Of a stretch of 7,733 nucleotides of DNA, positions 1-6,015 are shown one piece after another. The notes beneath the pieces were generated by a model that was given only the letters and a program-made list of their open reading frames with translations, did no database searches and was not told where the DNA came from. Source of the DNA: CAYNGH01 sp964396845 (GTDB taxonomy: Bacteria > Vulcanimicrobiota > JAJTBE01 > CAYNGH01); assembly GCA_964396845.1 (NCBI GenBank), contig CAYNGH010000158.1:1-7733 (forward strand), read 5' to 3'. How positions within the stretch are numbered: position 1 is the first letter of the stretch; each line of letters opens with the position of its first letter. The translations under genes were made by a program, and so were the position numbers.

Positions 1-1
1 C

Positions 2-202
2 GGAATTTTTAACTCCTGGGATATTCCCAGAAGGTTTCGTTATCGGCTCAAACGTCTTGACAGCACCGAGAGAATAATTGAAATGTCCGCGGCAAGAATG
101 AATCTGGATGAAGGGGATTTCCTTCTGGTCATATCCTATGATGTGGCCGATGGCCAGTTGAGCCCTTGGGGATGCGAAGCCGGAAATATGGATGTTATGT
201 AA
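2..202 (+). CDS. C-terminal end of an unidentified protein (5' end outside window)
   Basis: The frame is open from the window edge to TAA at 200-202 and gives the last 66 residues of a plus-strand protein. The fragment starts with a basic stretch (DIPRRFRYRLKRLDSTER) and continues through a helix-like segment into an acidic, hydrophobic part (DEGDFLLVISYDVADGQLSP) before a short tail ending GNMDVM. I do not recognise the family. No signal peptide or catalytic motif can be judged from a C-terminal piece. It converges on the arsR gene and the two stop regions overlap by 8 bp, so there is no room for a dedicated terminator between them. The open frame could be chance at this length, but the codon use and amino-acid composition look like real protein. 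Confidence 0.5.
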   Translation, partial: GIFNSWDIPRRFRYRLKRLDSTERIIEMSAARMNLDEGDFLLVISYDVADGQLSPWGCEAGNMDVM

Positions 203-569
203 TATCCCTGGTCATTCTGGCTCTTTCCCTTTCGTGACTGATGATAAAATCAGTTAGACATCCTATAAATCCGATGATGCAACTGCAGTTTAGAGAATAG
301 ATGACGTTGGTTCCCTGACGCTGACTGGTTACCACTCCCGCCGAGGCCAGCCGGGACAGATGCCGGGAAACATTGGCATATTCTTCTCCCAGTTCACTGA
401 CCAGTTCGCACACGCAGAGAGGCCCTCCTGCCAGCAATTTGACAATTCTCAGCCTGGTGGGATGGGACAGGGATTTAAAAACTTTGGATTGAAGCTGGTT
501 GATGAACTGCTCTTTATCGCTGTCGGACAATTTTAGAATTGCATCTTTTTCCTGATCAGATTTTGTCAT
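195..569 (-). CDS. ArsR/SmtB-family metal(loid)-responsive transcriptional repressor
   Basis: A 124-residue winged-helix repressor, a usual length for the family. Residues about 30-50 (VFKSLSHPTRLRIVKLLAGG) are the typical ArsR N-terminal helix pair. C52-V-C54-E (LCVCEL) is the alpha-3 metalloid site known from ArsR (usually CVCDL), and residues 62-80 (EEYANVSRHLSRLASAGVV) form the recognition helix and turn into the wing. The C-terminus has three further cysteines (C95, C97, C104), so the effector could be arsenite/antimonite through C52/C54 or a soft metal such as Cd or Pb using C-terminal thiols as in CmtR-like sensors. Metal choice is inference. ATG follows an AGGA four bases upstream. 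No arsenic pump or reductase lies next to it in this window; its target may be itself, the divergent gene, or genes outside. The promoter and operator upstream suggest autoregulation. Confidence 0.92.
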   Translation of the reverse strand: MTKSDQEKDAILKLSDSDKEQFINQLQSKVFKSLSHPTRLRIVKLLAGGPLCVCELVSELGEEYANVSRHLSRLASAGVVTSQRQGTNVIYSLNCSCIIGFIGCLTDFIISHERERARMTRDIT

Positions 570-655
570 TGGTCCTGCCTGATGATGATTTTCTTCCTTC
601 AGATTCTATTTCCGGTTCTTTATACCTTCTCTTGCGGGTCATTCAGGGGAAGACT

Positions 656-683
656 ATTATAAATATAGTGTTATTATTTGCAA
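656..683 (-). promoter_or_regulatory. Predicted sigma-70 promoter of the arsR gene
   Basis: On the minus strand TTGCAA (683-678) and a perfect TATAAT (661-656) are separated by 16 bp. The predicted transcript would start near 649, leaving a leader of about 80 nt before the arsR ATG. The -35 lies inside the palindrome at 673-696, so a dimer bound there would block RNA polymerase. Confidence 0.6.
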
Positions 684-696
684 TATTGGTAATAAT
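673..696. promoter_or_regulatory. Candidate ArsR-family operator (24-bp palindrome)
   Basis: A 24-bp inverted repeat centred between 684 and 685. The half-sites are ATTATTTGCAAT and, read on the other strand, ATTATTACCAAT; 10 of 12 positions are symmetric. AT-rich palindromes with ATTATT/AATAAT-like ends are typical ArsR/SmtB targets. It overlaps the -35 of the arsR promoter. Binding by this particular repressor is inferred from position. Confidence 0.55.
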
Positions 697-816
697 TTAA
701 ACTTTCTGAGAAAAGATAAGGGAGAAAATTTTTTGTGGAATCCCTGGGGCATTTGAGTAGTGCAGGTATCCTCGAAAAAAGAATGCCTTGAGAAAAAACT
801 GTCGGAGGATTTTACC

Positions 817-894
817 TTGAAGTTTAAAATATTGAACAGAGGTTGTTTTTTTTATTGCAGTTTGTGTGCTGTGAATGGGGGCTCGATTTGTTAA
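817..894 (+). other. Candidate leader ORF / alternative initiation region of the CheR-like gene
   Basis: GGAGGA at 804-809 is the strongest Shine-Dalgarno sequence in the region and sits 7 bases before a TTG at 817. That TTG opens a 25-codon frame (MKFKILNRGCFF..., four cysteines) ending in TAA at 892-894, which lies just past the TTG at 888 proposed for the long downstream ORF. The layout fits a coupled leader peptide. A T8 run at 846-853 inside it contains T-TTT-TTT in the right phase for a -1 shift into the long ORF, so this may instead be the true N-terminus of the downstream protein, reached by slippage or hidden by a one-base indel. Confidence 0.35.
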
Positions 895-2987
895 CAATTG
901 CCATCAAACAGGATTCATACAGGCTCTTCAAAGAGTTTCTGTGTTCAAACTATCCATCCTTCAGCGGGTTGAATTCCCATGAGATGGACAATATGCTGGA
1001 AGGCTACAGCAGGAAGAAGGGGTTTTCAAGCCCCGGAGATTTTGGAGATCATCTCTATTCTCTGCCATATCTGGAAATGCTTCGGGAAATCAAGCTGATG
1101 GTGGTGGAGCTTTTTCCCAGGCCGTTTTTTTCGTTTGATCCTCAATGGAAAGTTCTCAACAGGATGATTACTGATGAAGAAGTATGGAGCAAGGATCTTT
1201 TTGAACACAAAAAAGACCTTCTGCCTACGAAACTCCAGAGTCAACCGGAAACCCTGAATATTCTCGAGGTGGAAACTGCCTACGGCCAGGGGATTTACTC
1301 GGCCCTGACGCGGTTTGCGCCGATACTGCAGAAGGCATTGAAGTTTACCCTGCTGGCCCTGGAGTCTGATGAAATTCTCCTGGATCAGGCCATGAAAAAT
1401 CGGTTTCACCGCACCCTGCTTCAAGATGTCCCGGATCAGGATATGACATTGAACTTTGAGGAGATTGAAACCGATTACTATCGTTTTGCCAGCGAGTATG
1501 CCAAGATGATCAAATTTGTGGCCCTGGACATCCTCCGGGAAGACATTTCCCTGATACGAGATGACAAATACAACCTGATCCTCTGCGGTAATCTGCCATA
1601 CCTTTATCCCACTCCCGTGGTCAGGAAAATCATCGAAAAGATTATCCCATACCTGAAACTGGATGGATATTTGTTCATGGATTTTCCCGACGGCAAACTG
1701 ATGGAATTTGAAGGCCTTGAACCAGTCAGGATTGACGGAGTTGCCATGTATAAAAGAAATCGCAAGGCATTCAAATCAAAAATTGATGAAGTAATTGAAC
1801 GAACCCATGATTCCATTGAAAATATAATAAATTTTGTGAACTATTATGTGGGCCGGAGGCAGACAGATCGGGTCATCGAAGAGTTGGAGAAGATTACTCA
1901 GAAACGCTGGAAGAGTCCGGTGCTTTTTCATCTGTCGGGAGATCTTCACCTGATGAGAGGGCAGAAACATGACGCCCTGAACCGTTATTCCAAGGCAGTA
2001 ATGGCATCGAAGTCCTTTATTCCATCATATTTTAATATGATATTATTGAACCTGATCAACGGCAGTCATTCAGAAGCCTGTGCGGTGAATGAACGACTTG
2101 AAAGCAAGCTGAGAATCTCGGATTTTTCCACTGGGAAGTTTGGGGATTATTTCAAGATCTCCAGCGAGGGTATATTAGATTATTCCCGGCAGTTATCTGA
2201 AGCTGTCAGACACGAGGATTCTCTTTCCCTGGAATCGATTGTTCTTGAAGTTATGCGGGCCCAGGGGAATGAGAACATAATTCCCATTCAAACCGGGGTG
2301 TTCAAATCTCTTCTGATGAAGCGGTCGGGGCGTGGTTTTCAGGAACCAGTTCAATATCAGCAACAGGCCAGGGTCATGTTTCTGGATAACTTCTCCCACG
2401 GTGACTTTTCCAAGCTCATCAAGGAAAGAAGCGGGGATGCTGATGACAGCGACGGGGAAGAGAGCCCAGCCCGGGAGATGAAAACCCCGGAAGACCCGGC
2501 AGAGGAGCCTGAATCTCGGGAAGACCCGGTGGAATTTCGTCCCAGGGGAGCTTCACCGGAATCTTTTCCCATGCCTCACCGGAAACCCCGCATAAATATT
2601 GACATGGCCATACCTTCGGTTTCTGCCATGGTAAACCAGGGTCAGAGAGAAAAAGAAGCCGGAAATGACAGGCTGCCATCTGCCTCCGGCAGAAGCGGGG
2701 ATGCTGATTCAACGGTGGTGGGGCTGAAAAAGCCGGGAGCAGATCCCATGATTGTGGAGCTGGATCCTGATTTTATAAGGGATACGGAAAAGATGCTGGA
2801 CCTGGGCGATTTTGATGGCATCATTTCCATGATCGACAGAAAAGGAAAAGTAAGCAACCGCAGTACCCGACAGATGTACCGGGTGTTATACAAATTCTGC
2901 GCCCGGGCTATGAAACTGAGCCGTGTTGAGGACCGACTCCAGAAGGTGATTGTCGCCTTGCAGGAGCTGGTTATGGAGAATGACTGA
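888..2987 (+). CDS. Divergent CheR-type SAM methyltransferase with TPR-like repeats and acidic linker
   Basis: About 699 residues from the TTG at 888, chosen because GGGGG (877-881) lies 6 bases upstream and the fold appears to begin there; the frame is open back to a TTG at 843 that has no useful ribosome site. Numbered from 888, residues about 1-110 resemble a CheR N-terminal helical domain. Residues 124-135 (LNILEVETAYGQ) align with SAM motif I but lack the usual GCSTGEE-like loop. L157-ALESD is the acidic post-I site, and LILCGNLPYLYP (231-242) matches the CheR CRNVLIYF motif. Residues about 315-405 form TPR-like helices (YVGRRQTDRVIEELEKI; GDLHLMRGQKHDALNRYSKA). About 514-625 is acidic and probably disordered, followed by a C-terminal helical domain. 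CheR enzymes methylate glutamates of chemoreceptors, and TPR-tailed versions occur in Wsp-like pathways. No receptor, CheB or CheA gene is nearby, so its substrate, and even its activity, is uncertain. Confidence 0.75.
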   Translation: MLTIAIKQDSYRLFKEFLCSNYPSFSGLNSHEMDNMLEGYSRKKGFSSPGDFGDHLYSLPYLEMLREIKLMVVELFPRPFFSFDPQWKVLNRMITDEEVWSKDLFEHKKDLLPTKLQSQPETLNILEVETAYGQGIYSALTRFAPILQKALKFTLLALESDEILLDQAMKNRFHRTLLQDVPDQDMTLNFEEIETDYYRFASEYAKMIKFVALDILREDISLIRDDKYNLILCGNLPYLYPTPVVRKIIEKIIPYLKLDGYLFMDFPDGKLMEFEGLEPVRIDGVAMYKRNRKAFKSKIDEVIERTHDSIENIINFVNYYVGRRQTDRVIEELEKITQKRWKSPVLFHLSGDLHLMRGQKHDALNRYSKAVMASKSFIPSYFNMILLNLINGSHSEACAVNERLESKLRISDFSTGKFGDYFKISSEGILDYSRQLSEAVRHEDSLSLESIVLEVMRAQGNENIIPIQTGVFKSLLMKRSGRGFQEPVQYQQQARVMFLDNFSHGDFSKLIKERSGDADDSDGEESPAREMKTPEDPAEEPESREDPVEFRPRGASPESFPMPHRKPRINIDMAIPSVSAMVNQGQREKEAGNDRLPSASGRSGDADSTVVGLKKPGADPMIVELDPDFIRDTEKMLDLGDFDGIISMIDRKGKVSNRSTRQMYRVLYKFCARAMKLSRVEDRLQKVIVALQELVMEND
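2427..2708 (+). repeat. 18-bp exact direct repeat within the CheR-like gene
   Basis: AGAAGCGGGGATGCTGAT occurs at 2427-2444 and again at 2691-2708. The offset is 264 bp, or 88 codons, so both copies are read in the same frame and encode RSGDAD. They flank the acidic, proline-rich linker, which also holds a shorter 11-bp repeat (GGAAGACCCGG at 2489-2499 and 2519-2529). Recombination between the 18-bp copies would remove the linker without breaking the frame. Confidence 0.8.
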
Positions 2988-3069
2988 AATTAATTTGCTT
3001 GAAGGCTGTTTATAGAAAACAGCAGGATATCTTTGTGACCTTCACATCCATTCAACCCTAAAAACACCC

Positions 3070-3095
3070 AAAACCACCTTAACCAAGGGGTTTTT
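3070..3095 (+). terminator. Probable rho-independent terminator of the CheR-like gene
   Basis: The arms AAAACC-A-CCTT (3070-3080) and AAGG-GGTTTT (3085-3094) pair over 10 bp with one bulged A and an AACC loop, ending in a run of five T. The A-run before the stem would give a U-tract on the other strand too. It lies 83 bp after the stop, with a second, weaker hairpin (3005-3023) between. Confidence 0.55.
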
Positions 3096-3299
3096 GAATA
3101 TTAAATAGTCCTTGATTACAAACAGATAAACTCTCCATGTTATTTCTGAATCAGGAGTTACTCAGAGTTGAGCTTTGACAGATGAGTTTTTTTAACAAAC
3201 TCAAATATCATCGAAAAAATATCTGACCACAAATAGAATTAAAAATGCGTAAGCCTGATGATTATTGACAATTTTTTACGAAATGTTTACATGAGGATG

Positions 3300-3328
3300 T
3301 TGTAATGCCGGTGTATTATGGTTATAAT
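3300..3328 (+). promoter_or_regulatory. Predicted sigma-70 promoter of the L,D-transpeptidase gene
   Basis: TTGTAA (3300-3305, 4 of 6 consensus) and a perfect TATAAT (3323-3328) with the ideal 17-bp spacer. Transcription would start near 3335 and leave a leader of about 50 nt with AGGAG at 3375-3379, 7 bases before the ATG at 3387. A consensus TTGACA at 3265-3270 has only a poor -10 (TACATG) at 17 bp. Confidence 0.6.
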
Positions 3329-3386
3329 GGTAATAAGTCGCCATGTGGCTGGCGAGTTGCAATATTATCATTCCAGGAGTTCTTAA

Positions 3387-4490
3387 ATGCAGTTAAACAA
3401 GGTTGAAACAGGTAGCTGGATCCTTCCCCGGGACAGGCAGACCCCGGGACATGTCAGTGAAAAGGGCGGTCAATTCAGCTGTCAGGATACGGTCAATATC
3501 AACACAGGCCAACCGTCTGAACAGCTGAACCTGATCCAGAAGCCCCAGGGCACTCCAAAGAAGAAATTGTTCTCCAGTGATTCAAAATTCACTAAATTTG
3601 TTGTCGGTCTTACTACCTTGTTTTCCCTGGGAGGAGTCATCGGCCCGGCGGCATCAGCCATGGCAGGAACCCATCAGTCGCCGGCAGGTTCTGGAGAAGT
3701 ACAGCAGGAAAAGATTCTCGACACTCATTCAGAATCCACCATTACCCAGGCAGTTGTTCAAAAGGGAGATGTCCTGCCCGACTCTGATTATATTACTGCA
3801 ACTCCGGGGAAGACCTTGTTTGAAGAGCCTCTGACCCTGGGGATGAAGGGAGAAAAGGTAGAAAAGTTCAAGGAAGCCCTGAGCCACTTTGTGGAAATCG
3901 AAGTTAACGACAGGTTTGACGAACAGACCGTTGAGGCAGTCAAGGCATATCAGGCGGCCAACAACCTTGCCCAGGACGGTGTAGCAGGGGATATTACATA
4001 TGGCAACATGTGGGCAAGTCTTTTCTGGGAAAAGGGGATCGCCCATGATCTGAACTCCCCGGATCATTATATCACCATGCCTGAGAATATATCAATAAGT
4101 GTTGACAGAGGCAAGCACCGGGCATATATTCATGATGCCCAGACAAAGGAGATAGTCAAGGAATACCCAATATCCGCAGGAGCTCCTGGTCATGCTTCCA
4201 GAACGGGCAGTTTCAAGATTACCGAAATCAGCCCCAGACCCACATGGTATCCCCCCAGTTCTGCCTGGGCCAAGAATTACAGCGTAACACGCCCCGGCCC
4301 GAACAATCCTCTGGGGCCTGTCAAGATGAGGCTGGATCATACTCCAATACTCTTCCACGGAGTACCCACCAAAAGTTTCAACACTCTGGGCAGGGCTAAT
4401 GCATCCAAGGGATGTTTCCGAATGTTCCCACAGCATGCCTGGGAACTGCATAATATCATCAAGTCGGGAACTCCCGTTACTGTTCGCTAA
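3387..4490 (+). CDS. L,D-transpeptidase (YkuD domain) with peptidoglycan-binding domain and long N-terminal extension
   Basis: A 367-residue envelope enzyme expected to cross-link peptidoglycan stem peptides or attach proteins to them. ATG at 3387 follows AGGAG at 7 bases. Residues 1-69 are polar (ending PKKKLFSSDSKFTK), and the only hydrophobic stretch, FVVGLTTLFSLGGVIGPAAS (71-90), ends in AxA-like cleavage sites (ASA|M or AMA|G at 89-94). Residues about 145-208 form a PG_binding_1 domain (LGMKGEKVEKFKEAL...DRFDEQTVEAVKAYQ...DGVAG). Residues about 235-367 form the YkuD domain with the full catalytic signature: H324-G, then LGR and S340-K-G342-C343-F-R345. C343 is the nucleophile. It is monocistronic, with its own promoter, and converges on the toxin gene cluster. 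The long segment before the signal/anchor is unusual; there is no Tat twin arginine. Catalytic assignment is firm, the export mode less so. Confidence 0.92.
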   Translation: MQLNKVETGSWILPRDRQTPGHVSEKGGQFSCQDTVNINTGQPSEQLNLIQKPQGTPKKKLFSSDSKFTKFVVGLTTLFSLGGVIGPAASAMAGTHQSPAGSGEVQQEKILDTHSESTITQAVVQKGDVLPDSDYITATPGKTLFEEPLTLGMKGEKVEKFKEALSHFVEIEVNDRFDEQTVEAVKAYQAANNLAQDGVAGDITYGNMWASLFWEKGIAHDLNSPDHYITMPENISISVDRGKHRAYIHDAQTKEIVKEYPISAGAPGHASRTGSFKITEISPRPTWYPPSSAWAKNYSVTRPGPNNPLGPVKMRLDHTPILFHGVPTKSFNTLGRANASKGCFRMFPQHAWELHNIIKSGTPVTVR

Positions 4491-4493
4491 GAC

Positions 4494-4531
4494 GGCAAGT
4501 TAAGCTGGAGGGGCAGAATTACAACCTTGCC
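4494..4531. terminator. Weak inverted repeat between convergent genes
   Basis: GGCAAGTT (4494-4501) can pair with AACCTTGCC (4523-4531) over 8 bp with one bulged C and a 21-nt loop. It lies in the 47-bp space between the transpeptidase stop and the stop of the small minus-strand gene, where a bidirectional terminator would be expected. There is no T-tract on either side, so it is only a weak candidate. Confidence 0.2.
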
Positions 4532-4537
4532 AGCAGG

Positions 4538-4771
4538 CTAAGTATCTGTCAGATCCCCTTGGGATGAATCCCCGAAGGCCCTGTAAGCCCCGGAATCGGG
4601 AAAAAAGAGCAGTTGTCCGCCGGGTCTTTTTACTTTAACCTGACCATCTTTATATAGTTTTACCGTACTGCCGTCAGGCTCGTCCCACTGTCGGGCAATC
4701 CCCGGAGAAGTATTCCTGTTGCAGGAATCATCGGGCAGGAAAAGACCATATCCCCTTTTGGATTTGTTCAT
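4538..4771 (-). CDS. Small basic protein of unknown function downstream of the ADP-ribosyltransferase gene
   Basis: 77 residues. The ATG at 4771 has GGGAG six bases upstream; a TTG directly in front of it is too close to that site. The gene starts 21 bp after the toxin stop and is surely co-transcribed. The N-terminus is basic (MNKSKRGYG). The core EPDGSTVKLYKDGQVKVKRPGGQLLFFPDSG reads as short beta strands with DG/GG turns about ten residues apart, a pattern resembling TCP10/CPAP G-box-like beta repeats; this is resemblance, not an assignment. It has no signal peptide or membrane segment. Its place after a toxin gene is typical of immunity or accessory proteins, yet the sequence gives no direct support, and it could simply be another secreted product. 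Confidence 0.65.
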   Translation of the reverse strand: MNKSKRGYGLFLPDDSCNRNTSPGIARQWDEPDGSTVKLYKDGQVKVKRPGGQLLFFPDSGAYRAFGDSSQGDLTDT

Positions 4772-4792
4772 CAAAGACTCCCTGGCTTTGTA

Positions 4793-5986
4793 TCAGCAGA
4801 ACTGATTATTTTGGAGATCCGCTTCGATAAAAAGGACATTTCTGTGATAGATCGGCTTCGTTCCGACACTGGTAATTTTCATTCTTGAGTCAGGTGGAAA
4901 GATCAGCTCTTTTTCACAGGGAAGACGGCTGAAAATCCCGGAGATGGCCTTTGACCCTTTTGGCACATTAATCTTGAAAAGTATGTTGCAAGCGTATTTA
5001 TCGCCGGTTTCCCTGTCAACGCTGGTGGATAGAAATCCCTTCTCGGTGTAAACCTTGCCAACCAGTGATTCAGGGCCATGCTCCTCTATTTGTTCCATTA
5101 TTTTTGGGATGTTCAGAGTTCCCCGCCAGACAACTATATCATCCGGCACAGCTCCCTTGTCCATGGCGTTTTTCAGGTGCCTGCACTCATCGACGGTCTG
5201 GGGATCGCCTTCATATGTTCCCCTCAGGTATCGGTTTATCTCGGGGAAATTAAAAGCTGTATAATCATAATATGCTTTATTTTCTTCCTCGGTCAGACTG
5301 TCAAACCACTGGGACCAGTTTTCCCTGAGATAACTGTCGGCCTCGTCCCCGGAGATTTCACGAAATGCTCTTTTTTCTCCTGAGGTTGAACCCGGCTGAA
5401 TGGAGTTTTCCTGTTTCCCTGCTCCGTCATTGACTATATCATCTGGTATATCCACCAGTGTTACGGGATTTCTGCTGTTTTTTTCAAGGATTTTTGCTGT
5501 TTTATGGGCAGGGGCATTCCCATCAGGATTTATCTGAATCCTCCCCTGGGGAAATGGCTTTATAACCGGTTCCGGCTTATGGAGCCAGAAATGGGCCGTT
5601 TTATCGGAGTAATCGATTTTGAGGCTTTTTCCAATGCCTCCCCCCTTCGGGGTTTCTGTGTATGTCATCTTTGGATACTGACCCACAAGGCTTAGAAAGG
5701 AATCCTTAGTTTCGATTTTTGCAAAGGAGAGCCTGCCGGTTTCGGGATTTATCCCAGCATGGGCGGAATACCTGCCGTGGGGATCCTGAATCATCACCTG
5801 GCCTGGAGTATCAACAAGCAGGTCTTTTTTTGTACCATCAAGCCATACCGAATCGTATGCAATGGATTCAATATTCTGCTTCAATTCCAACGCCTCGGTC
5901 CAGGCTTTTTCCTTTTCAGGAGATGCAAATGCGCGATTCCTGACCTCGTCGGCCTTGAAGGTTATGTCTGACTTTCTTATCTGCAA
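4793..5986 (-). CDS. R-S-E class mono-ADP-ribosyltransferase toxin/effector (ADPrib_exo_Tox-like)
   Basis: About 397 residues. The C-terminal half (about 208-395) carries the complete core of the C2I/VIP2/iota-type family, which transfers ADP-ribose from NAD+ to a protein: ISGDEADSYLRENWSQWFDSLTEEE...YYDYTA (211-243), the NAD-binding arginine R288 in VVWRGT, the STS motif in GFLSTSVD (317-324), and the ExE loop E358-K-E360 followed by LIFPPDSRMKI. ExE rather than QxE suggests arginine as acceptor, with E360 catalytic. The first 200 residues are beta-rich with charged turns (IQDPHGRYSAHAGINPETGRL) and match no domain I know; they may serve targeting or secretion. There is no signal peptide. 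The start is a TTG at 5986 with only a weak GGATCTGAG upstream, and an in-frame TAA lies about 20 bp before it, so the N-terminus is uncertain. It follows the glycine-rich gene by 29 bp and precedes the small gene by 21 bp. Confidence 0.88.
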   Translation of the reverse strand: MQIRKSDITFKADEVRNRAFASPEKEKAWTEALELKQNIESIAYDSVWLDGTKKDLLVDTPGQVMIQDPHGRYSAHAGINPETGRLSFAKIETKDSFLSLVGQYPKMTYTETPKGGGIGKSLKIDYSDKTAHFWLHKPEPVIKPFPQGRIQINPDGNAPAHKTAKILEKNSRNPVTLVDIPDDIVNDGAGKQENSIQPGSTSGEKRAFREISGDEADSYLRENWSQWFDSLTEEENKAYYDYTAFNFPEINRYLRGTYEGDPQTVDECRHLKNAMDKGAVPDDIVVWRGTLNIPKIMEQIEEHGPESLVGKVYTEKGFLSTSVDRETGDKYACNILFKINVPKGSKAISGIFSRLPCEKELIFPPDSRMKITSVGTKPIYHRNVLFIEADLQNNQFC

Positions 5987-6015
5987 TTGCTCAGATCCGT
6001 TCGGTTAAATCATTG

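Larger units (their letters stand above)
2988..3386. other. 399-bp intergenic region: hairpins, terminator and promoter, no gene seen
   Basis: AT-rich gap with no convincing coding frame. It holds a 7-bp hairpin just after the upstream stop (GCTGTTT 3005-3011 with AAACAGC 3017-3023), the terminator-like stem at 3070-3095, a GAGTTT/AAACTC stem at 3184-3202, three GAGTT words between about 3150 and 3190, and the promoter at 3300-3328. It is long for a simple promoter region, so an upstream regulatory site or small RNA is possible, but nothing identifies one. Confidence 0.5.

Noticed and set aside
745..765. Possible sigma-54 promoter (TGGGGC...GTGC) upstream of the CheR-like gene
   Set aside because: The GG and GC dinucleotides are not spaced by the required 10 bases.
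697..897. Minus-strand open frame of 66 codons opposite the start of the CheR-like gene
   Set aside because: It runs antisense through the AT-rich promoter/leader region and has no ribosome site or protein-like pattern.
2419..2893. Several minus-strand open frames opposite the acidic linker of the CheR-like gene
   Set aside because: They are proline/serine-rich shadows of a GC-biased linker whose sense frame is clearly the continuous real gene.
3184..3202. GAGTTT/AAACTC hairpin as a terminator
   Set aside because: The T run is inside the stem-loop and not after it, and the stem is only 6 bp and AT-rich.
3265..3293. Second promoter for the transpeptidase gene using the consensus TTGACA
   Set aside because: At 17 bp the -10 is TACATG (3 of 6); the TTGTAA-17-TATAAT promoter just downstream is much better.
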